NCBI GenBank assembly: GCA_015178975.1
Contig: WHVD01000039.1
Span: forward strand, 496,001-560,000
DNA: 64,000 nt
Origin: Hysterangium stoloniferum
Lineage: Eukaryota > Basidiomycota > Agaricomycetes > Hysterangiales > Hysterangiaceae
Reading direction: 5' to 3'
A program made the translations under genes and the position numbers. Below, piece after piece: positions 32,501 to 43,149 of the stretch. The first letter of the stretch is position 1; each line of letters starts with the position of its first letter. The notes under the pieces were generated by a model. That model was not told the origin of the DNA. It was given only the letters and a program-made list of their open reading frames with translations, and searched no databases.

Positions 32501-34677
32501 TAGCCGATAACTCAGACTGCGAGAGAGGATAAACTGGCCCTAAGGGTGGATGTGAACCTTCTTCAATATCAATTTTCAAATTGTAGGGCCTATGAGGGGC
32601 AAGACAATCAGCTTTTTGTTTATTGAAGACGTCAGCAAAATCGTGGTATTTTTCTGGAACACCTTCCAAATCTGTAACAGGTTCAGTTACCGGAGTCGCA
32701 ATGCAACTGGTAACTTCATCAACTTTGAGTTTGATGGAAAATGCTCGGGAACCTTCCAACTTGATGGCTCTCATAAAAGCTGCGGCATTTATTAGAGAGA
32801 CGGAGGGTGGAGAGCTTGGATTTGCCATGGGGGCCGGAGGTGCAGTAAAGGCCATATTTGCCGATATGGGCGGAGACGGAGCAGTTGTATTGGGTGCCAG
32901 CAGGGTTTGGAATTGGATACTGCCCAATACCCAATCAATCAATGGATTGTAACGGGTGAGCCAGTTATGTCCTAAAACCACGGAGCAGCTCGAGTCCAAC
33001 TGTGTTATGAAAAATGTAATGGATTGAAAAGTTCCACAAGGGAACCAAATTCGGAGTTTGCAGGCTTGCGAGATTACAGAGTTTGAGGTACCATCGAAAA
33101 GTCAGAGCGGAATCGGATCTATTGCATAGGTGTTTAAGGGGTTTTTTCGGGAGAAATTTTTATCTATAAAACAATGGGTTGAACCTGAATCTACAAGAGC
33201 TCGAAAAACGAGGCTCCTGAGGGGTTCCGAAGTAGTAAGATTTACAAATAAGGCATTCAGATCATGAAGTGCAGACACGTTAAGATGACAACTTTCTGGT
33301 GTGCGGGGAGATTTAACGCAACTCTCTAACTGCATGGAATCCAGAGAGTTGCTTAATCTTTTTTTGATTCGGCAGCTGGCTTGGCCAGTTGCGAAGTTGA
33401 GGCTGTATTGGCCAATCGGGCATTTGTGGCTTTTGGGCATGCAGCAACTCGGTGTCCGGGATCTGTGCATAACAAGCACAGATTGTTGTCCATTCGGCAT
33501 TGCTTTTCCTGTGGTAGAAGCTTGCCATCGGGGCCGAGTTTGCCAGTAAGGTCAGGTTTGTCTTGAGACTTCCTCGACTGTTTGCCTTTGCCTTTTTTGT
33601 CATTAGGCCCTTTGTTTTCAGACTTCTTATCGGAGTTTGAGTTGCCACTGTTGTTAGTGTTTTGATTACCAGACTTGTTGGCATTCTTATTGTCCAATGA
33701 TTTCTTGTCCGAGGGGTTTTCGCGACTAATTTCCGAATGTCGTTCCCAGTATCAGGCATCCATGTTTTGGGCTTTTAGGCGCATGAGGGGGAGAGTCTTC
33801 GGCTTGCTGGTCTCTCCCTTGGAAACCTCATATTTGAGGTGAGACGGAAGGCCAGAGTAAAACTGGTAACGGAGGGCCGAATCACCCCAGTCGCAATGCG
33901 CGGCGAGGTTGTTGAACTGGACGATGTAATCGGTGATGTGCTGGGTGTCTTTCATTTTGAGATTAGAAAGCACAGTCTCGGCATCACCGATCTGATTGTA
34001 AGGGCCAAAGTTTGTTTCGAGTTCTTCAATGAAAGCATCCCAATCATGAAGCCAATCAGGATCTTCCAAGGTGAGGCTGGAGAATGCGGGTTCGAACCAG
34101 GCTGCTGCAGAATCCTTGAGGTAAGAGAGTGTGAAGTTTACCTTTCAGTCATCTGTCACAAAGGCAGCTGGGCAGTCCCAAAAGTTGAATTGACATTGCA
34201 TAAGAAATGTCAGCAATTTCTTTGGGTTTGAACCGGTAAACAGTTCAGGTTTGCCCAGGTTCTTTTTCCTTTGTATTGTTTTTAAGGAATTCATTAAGGG
34301 ATCCTAGGGTACCTGAGAACAATTCCCATGTTTCATCGGGATCAAGAGCCGGTTTGTGTTTTGTGGATTTTTTAGAACCACTGGCCTGAGGTGCTGGTTG
34401 GTCGTTATCCTTGGGTTTGGGTTCCGGAGCTGATTGATTGTTATCCCCTTCAGGTGCTTCGGGTTCAGTTGCTTCAGTAACTTCTTCAGCATCACCGGTA
34501 ATTTCCACAAAGCGGGATTCTTCAGAGGTTCCTGGTTGCGGGGTTCTTGAAATAGCTCGGGCTGTATACAGGAAAGGAGACTTGAGAGTGGAAGATTCTG
34601 CTTCGCCACTTGGCTTGGCATCTTTCTTTCTCAGGGGCATGGTTGACGTGAAATGCAAGTGTGAAATCAGAATATAC

Positions 34678-35322
34678 TGTTAAGAACTGACTGACAGGCT
34701 AAATGCCGGGTAACTGACAGGGGCCGAACGGAAGGACTAGGCTTCAGCTTATGTGCTGTGCCCTCGCAAGTTCACGTTGAGTGTCCTTAGATTTCGGGCA
34801 GGTGAAGGTCGGGGACCAAGGTCGAAGACCAAGGGATACAGATGGCGGGATACTTATAGTAGGGCTAGGGGGATGTTCTGAGTCGATATTCTGATTGCCT
34901 AGTAACTACAACTACAGCGGGTTCATATACAAGTAACAGGCATCTAGAAAATACTAATGGGGAGAAAGGCGGAAGACGGTATTAACAACAAGCTTGACTA
35001 GGAACGGGAAGTTTATGATTAGTTCGGAGGCCGATGATAACTGAGAGTGGGACTATGGTAAAGGAAATAGTTCGAGGGTTACATATATATATAGACATAG
35101 GTGAGACATAGTGTAAAATGGATCATCATAATGGAAAGGGACGTATCAAAGCATAACCAGACAGAAAAGGCGTAGTCGGGTTTGAATAGCTGGGAGGGTA
35201 TACATCAGCGTCGGGATGCTGATGGCGTCCGAGATATCGACCTGATTGAAGACAGAAAAATACTACGACGTTATACCATTGGGGGCCACCGGCTTGCGAG
35301 GGGTCACGACACAGTTGTAACA
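34678..35322 (-). repeat. 5' LTR of element B
   Basis: 645 bp. Compared with the other LTR it has one extra 13-bp stretch (a local duplication around GGTCGAAGACCAAGG) and about 5 percent base differences, nearly all transitions. Followed by CCTGG. Confidence 0.93.
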
Positions 35323-35674
35323 CCTGGTTGGATCACCTTTTGAGCCCACTCTCAGCTAGGACTCCCACATCATTTTGAGGGGTACAGAATGGCCCACTGA
35401 GATGTACCATTAGCCCATCGGGGGCTACAATGCTCTGGAACTTCATGCCATGGCACTTCTTGTAGCCAGTGTACACAAACTCCTGAAATTCCCCTGGTCA
35501 ACAGGTGGGATGGATTGTGCAATTGATGGAGCCAAATATTGTAGATGTGGTTGCTCCAAAGTTATGATAGGCTTCAGCATATTCTTGAAGATGATCCAGG
35601 TTGACAACCCCTTCTGCATCCCAGTCTAGTAGGTGATCCCACTGATTGTTAAGAAATTTCACTGTGGAGTTAAT

Positions 35675-36801
35675 TGCCAGGGTGTGTCTTAACACCAACC
35701 CTAGACAGATAAATCTATATTTGTCATCCTATCTGACTTTCCAAGGTTTGGGTTATAGTGCTATTGACGAATATCTTGAGTAGTGTTTAGATATTAGATT
35801 ATGAGGTCTGTGCACCATTCTGAGAAGGGTCTGTGCACAACACCTAGTACTGCTTTAGCTCTTAGCTAGATGCACAAGCATGTATATAATCTAGGTAGTT
35901 AAGGACACTAGGTCCTTAACTTTGTAATTGACTTGGGTACATGGCATCTACTGTAGTCTGAGTACAGACAGTCCCTAACAAATTACAAAGTTACTAGACA
36001 TCCCATATCCCTAGCCTGATGTCAACCACCCCACACTCCTTTACTGGACCCTATTTGATGCCTCACTATCTTTTACTCTTACTCACTGTCAAATGTAGCA
36101 TTGACACTTTCATTAGCTGTTGCCCTCTACACTACTAGTAGATATGCACTTACTCTACCAGTCATCATTGCTGATGCCATCATAGATGCCAATTGTCACA
36201 TGCAGAAATGTGTCTGACCTCTCTCCAGCCTCCACAATTATAGTTAATAGCAGATGTACAATGTCCAATACACATGCCCATCGTTCACAGCACTTTCATG
36301 TGGTGGTGACTATGTTGTATGACAAATGTGTGTTGTTATCCATTCGTATTGTGACATGGCTCTTTGGACTTTTGACTTGTCACAAGAAAATTCTATTGGC
36401 AAAGATATGTTATAGCAAAATGACATATCACAGAGATGTTGTTCATTTCCCCTGAGTCCAACTACCTCAGATCAATCTGTGTTTGTTCATGGATTTTTGA
36501 CACTTCACTGAATAAGTATCGTGCACCTCCCGATTCTTATCAGATCTTCATCCCCCCTATCGCCTTTGTCATTCAGTTCATATGACATTGCCACTGTTAT
36601 TCTAGTAGGTATTCAATTACTGAAACAATGTCCCCCACTGTACCTATGACTGGTAAAACTCCATCCCAGTCCCAGTCCAGTTTGTAGCTGAATAAGTTAT
36701 GAAGTCTGTTGACCATGTACACATAGATGCTCAAGTTGTTGAGATGCCAACCTTTAAAAGGAGGGTAATGTCAGGGTGTGTCTTAATGCCAACCCTAGAC
36801 A
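35675..36801 (+). mobile_element. Short element with 33-bp terminal direct repeats (1127 bp)
   Basis: The 33-bp direct repeats at 35675-35707 and 36769-36801 (TGCCAGGGTGTGTC.. and TGTCAGGGTGTGTC.., both ending CCCTAGACA) are flanked by the 5-bp duplication TTAAT (35670-35674 and 36802-36806). Removing the element and one TTAAT restores the Harbinger transposase frame, which fixes the borders to the base. AAAAGGAGGGTAA lies just before the second repeat and looks like a polypurine tract. The ends TG..CA and the 5-bp duplication suggest an LTR-type element with unusually short LTRs. Each 33-mer is also an imperfect palindrome. The 1061-bp interior has no recognisable coding sequence. Strand assumed from the purine tract. 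Confidence 0.8.
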
Positions 36802-37648
36802 TTAATTTCAGAGATGGGAATGTTATGCCAGAGGATACAGATATTCAGAGTTCCAAAGAGTTCTGAATATTGAGCATACAGAGAGAAGGAAGGAATAAGA
36901 AACTAAGTCAATATCAGATCTAATGTAAAGTACAAATTCATGGAAACTAATATAAGTTTTCTTGTTATTGTACTACAAACTGAGATCACAATAAGATGGA
37001 ATTGGAAGTATTCCAAAACAGGAATACAATAGGACAGACTAAGGAGAGTATACTGAAATGGGAATACAATAAGTAAATGAGTGAATACTTGTCAGTCGAC
37101 AAGTTACCAAATGTGGAACAAAGGTGAGATCTGGAAGTACAGGAACTATGAATGTTCCGTAGTTGGAAGTCAGAATTGGATATTGAGGTGGGAAATCAGA
37201 TTAGAGACTTGGGGCAAAGGTCAGATGTTTTGGATGATATCAGATATTGAAGTATCCAGGAATGGGTTATAACAGATGTCAAAGATTTGGCTCAATATTA
37301 TGAGCTCATCTGCTGTGAATCTATACACAGTAATACATTAGCAGTGGCCATTGAATCAAAATATATCCATACACACCTGAATGCCCAAAGACACCCCAAC
37401 CACCCAAGCCTATTCAGATAATCCACAGTAATCCTCTCTCCTCCCTGATCTGGCTAAGGTCATTGCTTGGGTAGTGCAGAAATGGTTGCAAGAGCTGCAA
37501 CATTGGCTGCATCCTCAACTTGATTGCATGACAGACATAACTATGCTGCAACTAATGTTGAATATTAGATACCACAGGTGCCAATATTATCCAACATAAT
37601 ATCAGATCATAAAATGCTAATATATATTAGTTGCAAATACTCTCTAAT

Positions 37649-39436
37649 AGATGAAGTTCGTGATCTAAAGTGACATGTCATGCACATAGCATTGTACTTG
37701 TAAGGCTGTTGGTATCAGCCTAAACACATATAACTAGTGTCAGGATAGAATGTACTCAGTAGTTTCTACATCTTCATAAAGACTGAGATATTACTCGTTA
37801 TAAGGGAGCCAATGATCTGCGAAATTTTTGTCGAAGATAATTCAACTGCCCCAACTGAAGCGTAACAATAAAACTCCGCTTCAATTGGTGCCAGTTAGGG
37901 TTGTCTTCGAGAAATGTCTCCGAGCTTTTCTAAAAAGGCCGAGGGGTCATCTACACAACACAAAAAGATGAAGTTTATGTAGAGAATGCACTGAATGGAA
38001 ATTATACCAGCTCTTGCTTCTGGGACGAATGATGGATATTAATGAGTAAATCAATTTAAATACCAGTTACTTCATATGCCATTCCCTGACCATTGCTATC
38101 CTAACAGCATTCCTCAGACCAAGCAACTCGGCGTCAACCACGGACAATGCAATACCTTCACAGGCTTTTGAACACCTGAGGATCTATTTGCTCAAGTCGT
38201 ACTGACTTCTTGTCACTTTGGCTCTGGAAAAAGTCATGAATCGAAGTAATGAGCAACTGGGATTGCGGGGGAAGTTCCACTATGTATCGATAGCTCTAAC
38301 TACTCTGTCTTCTCAACAACAAGACTCTGGATGGCTGAGAAATTGAGTTTCATGGCTGCTAAAAATTAGCTTCAACCGTTGTATCTATGATGAATTAGTG
38401 GGGCAGCGTAGAAGTATAAGTGGTATAGAAGAAAAAGAATTCACCTGGGAAGGAGGAAGACCATCATCAGCCAAACCATGTGAAAGTGTGAAAGTGATAG
38501 TTGTCTGACGGGCACTGCATCAGTGAAATGGTATTAAACGCTGGGAGGAGGTACCTCTATTCTGGGATGCTCCATACGCTCCACAACGTCCAGGAGCTGC
38601 CTAGAATGGGGAGATCTCCTCCGGGCGCCGTCCGGAACAAATACCATTTTACTGATGTGTTGATTGCGAATACTCTATTTTGTGTTTTCGAAGTTTCCCA
38701 GCGTCCCTAGTAGACCTACATAATACATTTCACATCGCTGGGGGGATCATTTCAATCAATAATAAAGGAGTTCTCAAATCTCCTATAATTATCTTTGTAG
38801 GTTATAGGTGGCGCTCGGAGGGCAACGGTGGTCAGTAGCACAGTCAACAACTACATCAGGGAATGGGAACTATACCAGATACCCTATCCAGAGCTACCAA
38901 AAGGTACCCGTACTAGTTCTGCTAGTCTTCAGCGAGCCGCAGTGTTTCCGAGTCCTTGATGCCTTTACCTACTTGTCATTATAATAGCTTACTATCAATG
39001 TAGGTGATCAAGCTTGTCTATGTAATGTATATAACAAGCGTAATTTTCCTAGGACATTCCCAATCTGTGATTTATTCAACAGTGAGAGAAGTTGTTTGAG
39101 AAAATTATCATTATTCTAGATAAAAAGTTCTTTTCAAGATATTTACCCCATCGTTCGATATGAACCCAATATTAATCGTCATCATCTTTGCTAGTTACAA
39201 GTAATATATATTGTCCGGAGGAATCTTAATACATGTAAGGCGGATTATGGTGTGATAACACAGTTAGATATATTAGAGAGTACATACTACTCAGAAGTGT
39301 TCCACTAAAAAAGATAGAAATGTGCAAACTGCTAGTACAGAATCGTTAGTTACGGGATGTTTTCTGGAGCTAAAAACCAGTTCCCCACCTGCTAGATGAC
39401 ATGTAAGGAGCCATGGTATCGGAGCCAAGTTACCAT
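37649..39436. other. Gene-poor stretch
   Basis: No gene recognised with confidence. On the minus strand around 38190-38080 a short reading EGIALSVVDAELLGLRNAVR looks gene-like but has no convincing neighbours or known motif. The rest holds only short open stretches. Confidence 0.35.
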
Positions 39437-40180
39437 TCAAGAATGTGACTGTCCTTGAGATCCATCACGACTTGGAGCGACGTCATAGTACGGAGAAACG
39501 GCTTCCCGACACTCTTTCCTCGGCATACCATGTCCTTCCTTCCGAAGAGGTTTAGACACTCCATGAACGATACGTTCGTGGCTAGCTTTATGGCTCTTTA
39601 AGACAATATTTCCGGGAGAAGTGCAGCCATGTAGTTTACAAACATAAGCTCTCTGACTTTGTACCATCGGATGTGATGTTGGCCTCAGAACCCATTCGGG
39701 GCGCATGGGGAGGCTAGCGCCAAATGCACTAGATTCGGAGGGTAGGCTGTCATCTTCTTCGGTATTGCGGGACGTCGGAAAAGGTGCATTACTATAATGA
39801 GGTAGAACCTGACTAGAGGGGTGACTAAACATCCCCTCACGCCCAGTGCCCCGACTCGGACCCTCCATATGTGTGGCGGGCAGGTATGGAGTATAGTGTG
39901 TGGGTACATGAAAGCCAGAAGAAGAAGGATAGTTTTGATAACTCTCAGGGGAACAATAATGTCCCTCTAATTGAGCCTGGGGGGGATCGTAGGTGTGAAA
40001 TTGAGGATTTGAAGAAGTGAGCTGTGAGGTGTACGAGTTCGACGTGATGTCGCCGAAAGCAGAGGAAGACTGGTATACTTGATCGACAGAATTCCATTGA
40101 TAGCCTCCCTGATCGAAAGTGGGAGTTCCAGAATATGTTTCCTCGTTAGTATGTGAGGGAAAGTTGTTCATGTCCCACAT
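39437..40180 (-). CDS. Finger protein 1 with C-X4-C-X14-H-X4-H motif
   Basis: A single-exon reading of 247 residues. Residues 1-165 are low in complexity and rich in Ser, Pro, Tyr, His and Gln, and probably disordered. The only structured-looking part is a C2H2-like finger: C181, C186, H201, H206 (CKLHGC, then SHKASHERIVH). It is followed by a basic stretch (PLRKEGHGMPRKE). The same finger spacing and the same length occur in the protein at 42341-43084. It could be a transcription factor or other nucleic-acid-binding protein. I do not recognise the family. A TATA-like box lies only 23 bp before the ATG, so the true start might be the in-frame Met at residue 4 or the leader may be very short. 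Confidence 0.6.
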   Translation of the reverse strand: MWDMNNFPSHTNEETYSGTPTFDQGGYQWNSVDQVYQSSSAFGDITSNSYTSQLTSSNPQFHTYDPPQAQLEGHYCSPESYQNYPSSSGFHVPTHYTPYLPATHMEGPSRGTGREGMFSHPSSQVLPHYSNAPFPTSRNTEEDDSLPSESSAFGASLPMRPEWVLRPTSHPMVQSQRAYVCKLHGCTSPGNIVLKSHKASHERIVHGVSKPLRKEGHGMPRKECREAVSPYYDVAPSRDGSQGQSHS

Positions 40181-40202
40181 TCAGAGGCGACTGAGGGACT
40201 CG

Positions 40203-40210
40203 TTTATATA
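40203..40210 (-). promoter_or_regulatory. TATA box before finger protein 1
   Basis: TATATAAA on the minus strand, 23 bp upstream of the ATG at 40180. Confidence 0.45.
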
Positions 40211-40214
40211 TGGA

Positions 40215-42340
40215 TAGAGGTGATAAATAAAATAGTTTATTCCACTTACCAAATGTGCTCGTTTGAAGCCCGACTCATTTTAAGTAACCTTAAGTTCAAG
40301 CGAGCCACGTAACCGATTAAATAATGCTCTTCGCATGCACTTTGGCAACCCTGATTTACACATTTTGTAAGCTTGAGATAATTTGAAGACCCTTAACACT
40401 TATTGTGAAATGAACTGTATTTAACGACACACAAGAAAGAAAGCGGGTATAGAACTGCCAAACATATGAGCATAGTCGATTCCAGGAATTAAACGATAAT
40501 AGTCGCAAATAAAATAACTAGCATTAAAAGGAATTATCCAAGCTGCCCCCGATTACAAGCACTACAAAAAATGTAATTCGAAGCCGTTAACTCGGTTAGT
40601 TTATGGGATAGCTAAATTAACCACATTCGTAGTGCACTTCAAGCATGGTCTGGGCTAGGCTGTGAAGCCGATCCACTGGCCAAAATATTGCTCCCAAATA
40701 CCTCATGCAGAAATAGTGGTCAATTAAAGGAGGTAATTAATGCCCCGAGGTGCCTGATTTCATTCCAACTCCTTTCTGCTTTACCCTGGTCCGCGCTCAG
40801 GGTACCTGTGGTCGCCGTCTCGTCGCCACCCATGCTTACCTCTATTGGAGCAGACCACAATTACGCTTTTGGGTACTGTCAACATTGTCTGAGATAAACT
40901 TAGGTTTAGATATGATGCGAACAACTCGTGTAATCAGCATCCTAGATTTCTTTCGGGAGCCATAGTCAGAATGATTCTTTCATACAATGGCGATAGATAT
41001 CTTATCTCACAGAAACGTATGACCTAGCTCTATTATGCTTCGTCATAAGAGCTAACTCCACTATTCATGCCCACTGTTGAGTGAGGATATCCGCTCGAGT
41101 GACTGCTCGCTAAACTGTCTGGACTCAATATCACATGCAAATGATGTGCAATGATGAGTCTGGCGGTTTCAGGAAGTCTGCATCAAGATTTCGCTCCTTT
41201 ATTCTTAACGCCGTCGAGGGTTGGTTGAGTTTATGGTGATAGCCTGACACCGCTAATCGGTTTGCCCCTAACCTGAATCGCGGTGGAGTAATATGTCGCC
41301 TTCCTATTTCATACACAGGGAACTTATTACATGAATCCATGCCATATCCTTTTAGATACAGTCGTAATGTATCTGATTCAAGGCATACCAGATTATATGA
41401 CGATTCACTCATCAAAGCCTTCTGTACAGCTCGAGTTGGATATCGAAAATATTCGATCAATTTACCTGACAAATAAGCCAGTGATTTTTCACATTTTGGA
41501 TGGATTAATCTGAAGATAAATGCAATAATGACCCGTCATATGCCGATATGGCAGTGGAACACTACACCAAGGTTTTCTACTAAGAATATGACAGAATGCA
41601 ACTCGGACTTGAAGTTGCTCAAAGGAATTGTGGGTATTTCATGCTAGCAATTACAAGTTGACGTTGTGTGTCATATTACCGTACCTTTAAATCGCCCCCA
41701 AGTCCTTCTGAGTTGTTCTCCTTGTGGTTTACCAGATCATGACACTTCTTATTGCTGTTCAAAATAGAAGGACCGAATCTACCGAAGAGCGCATGTACGT
41801 CCGGCCGCTTTTTACTACATATCAATAGCAGCCCGATCTGGCGATTTTTATGAAGAAGGAAAGGGAAGTTGGCAGCTAATCGGAGGAAGTAGAAAGGGGC
41901 CTGTCAGGCTGTCCGCCAACGTTGTTGCTCACTACTCCTACATACGTAGCCTGAGAGTGGCAAGGGAGGCATTACTGTCTCTCGTTTGACTTACGGTTGA
42001 CCTGCATAATCCAGCTTTTTGCCCCAAGGCCGGAAGGAACAGTGCCGTGAAATGAGACCTCTCCTTAGGCCGGGGCATTTATATGCAATGGAGATGATTG
42101 TCGTTGGGAAGCATTCGCTGGAACTTATTCTTTGTTTGGTGCTGTGTTACAAAATCTCTGAGGGGGAATAATGTGCCCGGTTTCGCTTCCCGTGTTCCGT
42201 TCCTATTGTACTTTCAAGCTCTTTTCTTCCGTTTTGGTGTTCAAACTGAGGCAGACTATACAATTCCATACCAATACAGAGGATAAATGTACAGGTAGAT
42301 ATGAGCTGATAAAATCTCGGAACATTATAGTAGTAATGCA
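40215..42340. other. Gene-poor stretch between the two finger genes
   Basis: AT-rich with short open stretches on both strands (for example 41131-41472 minus). No motif, repeat or RNA recognised. Confidence 0.4.
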
Positions 42341-43084
42341 TTAAATTTGCCTCCTTCGCTTTGTACTGGACCCACGGCCCTCAAAGTCGGATACCGGACT
42401 TGTTTGACTCCCTTCTTGATGATGCATGCGATCATGATGTTCCCGGTTCTTTTTCTGGACGGGTACGCCAAAGGGGCCACATGTTCCACGCCTGCAAATA
42501 TAGCTTTGATCATGATTATTAATTTGTGAACTGCTGGAGGGTAACGCCACGGGAGTGGAAGAACTTGATGCAGAAAACATCCCCGCGAACGGATTATTGT
42601 TATTCGGTCCGTGACTAGTCTGTATTGTAAAACTGTACGGAGATTGTGCCGGGATGGAGCGAGAGCTCGTCTGAGGCACTGCAGCATTAGCACCCCACTG
42701 ATGAAGATTTGACAGGTCGGTGGAATGTCTGCGTGAACTATCATTGTCATTTTGACCAGTTATGTATCTGTATAAATTCTGATCAGCTTGAACCGCAAGT
42801 GGCCGCCGAGCTTGAGGGGGACCGCGTGCTATACCGGGAGTGGTATGCTGTGGGGAAAGCGAAGGTGATGACGGAGCAGTTCTCTGCATTCGTATATGGC
42901 TGGAAGGATCTTCGAGACCTTGATGAAGGGAGTTTTGATATACACTTCGTTGTTGGTGGTCGACGTCTTCAAAACTCCCTGCGTGATGGTAGGTTGGTTC
43001 CCAGTCCATAAACTGATGGTCTGACTGACCATGCTGGAAATTGGAAGTCTGATTGCCGTCGGGGTAGTAGTGTCGAGTAGTCAT
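42341..43084 (-). CDS. Finger protein 2 with C-X4-C-X14-H-X4-H motif
   Basis: A single exon. I place the start at 43084 (MTTRHYYPDGNQTS) because a TATA box (43139-43146) lies 55 bp upstream, inside a longer in-frame extension that begins at 43240. From 43084 the product has 247 residues, the same length as finger protein 1. Residues 1-190 are Ser/Pro/Gln/His-rich and disordered-looking. The finger is C197, C202, H217, H222 (CRRGTC, then REHHDRMHH), and the C-terminus is basic (STKRRRQI), possibly a nuclear signal. Sequence likeness to finger protein 1 outside the finger is weak. The role is inferred only from the finger. Confidence 0.6.
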   Translation of the reverse strand: MTTRHYYPDGNQTSNFQHGQSDHQFMDWEPTYHHAGSFEDVDHQQRSVYQNSLHQGLEDPSSHIRMQRTAPSSPSLSPQHTTPGIARGPPQARRPLAVQADQNLYRYITGQNDNDSSRRHSTDLSNLHQWGANAAVPQTSSRSIPAQSPYSFTIQTSHGPNNNNPFAGMFSASSSSTPVALPSSSSQINNHDQSYICRRGTCGPFGVPVQKKNREHHDRMHHQEGSQTSPVSDFEGRGSSTKRRRQI

Positions 43085-43138
43085 CGTGTAGTCAACGAAA
43101 TTGAAATATTTAGTCTGGTCGACTTGAGGAAACACCAA

Positions 43139-43146
43139 CTTTATAG
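43139..43146 (-). promoter_or_regulatory. TATA box before finger protein 2
   Basis: CTATAAAG on the minus strand, 55 bp upstream of the chosen ATG. It argues against the longer reading that would start upstream of it. Confidence 0.5.
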
Positions 43147-43149
43147 TAG

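Larger units (their letters stand above)
27705..35322 (-). mobile_element. Element B: chromovirus (Ty3/gypsy), 7618 bp with both LTRs
   Basis: LTRs 34678-35322 (5', 645 bp) and 27705-28336 (3', 632 bp) are flanked by CCTGG (27700-27704 and 35323-35327). Parts on the minus strand: gag (about 34658-33750) with zinc knuckle CLLCTDPGHRVAACP near 33450-33490, retropepsin with LDSSCSVVLGHNW near 32990, reverse transcriptase and RNase H (about 32450-31380, with NETSPAPILSHW-like and ETDASDYALAAILS blocks), integrase (about 31000-30250) and a chromodomain (YLVKWTGY near 29790). A spliced antisense gene occupies 28399-29526. Purine-rich GAGGGGATA adjoins the 3' LTR. It is broken at roughly half a dozen places. 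The two LTRs differ at about 32 of 632 positions by hand count plus one 13-bp indel, so it is of moderate age and younger than element A. Confidence 0.92.
27445..36875 (-). pseudogene. PIF/Harbinger DDE transposase in three pieces
   Basis: Minus strand. The first piece (36875-36802) reads YAQYSELFGTLNICILWHNI and joins in frame across the 33-bp-repeat element to NSTVKFLNNQWDHLLDWDAE (35669 downward). Next come the first catalytic block FGSINCT (the family has FGFIDCT, so the first aspartate is replaced by asparagine), EFVYTGYKKCHGMKFQSIV and GVLAESGL, ending at element B (35327). The third piece (27698 downward) has the second aspartate in QIYGDLVYGTSPV and the glutamate in ISVEHIFGPVLQD. A stop codon also interrupts the middle piece, after INCTIHPTC. 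It is inactive. The in-frame joins show that both insertions happened in a transposase that still read through at those points. Confidence 0.78.
25654..37645 (-). mobile_element. PIF/Harbinger-like DNA transposon, about 3.2 kb, enlarged by nested insertions
   Basis: Inverted ends AGAGAGTATTTGCAACTAAT (25654-25673) and its complement (37626-37645) are flanked by the 3-bp repeat AAT (25651-25653 and 37646-37648). Removing element B with one CCTGG copy and the 33-bp-repeat element with one TTAAT copy leaves about 3237 bp. It carries the two genes usual for this superfamily: a DDE transposase on the minus strand (pieces 36875-35328 and 27698-27445) and a Myb/SANT-like protein on the plus strand (about 26309-27080). 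The left arm (25600-27560) has only about two CG dinucleotides in 1.9 kb. It is inactive. Confidence 0.82.

Noticed and set aside
35675-35979. A 305-bp copia-type LTR ending at CCCTAACA
   Set aside because: The TTAAT duplication and the restored Harbinger frame place the element's true end after the 33-bp repeat, so the longer LTR is not supported for this copy.
38080-38200. Minus-strand exon with EGIALSVVDAELLGLRNAVR
   Set aside because: Too short and isolated. No family recognised and no in-phase neighbouring exon found.
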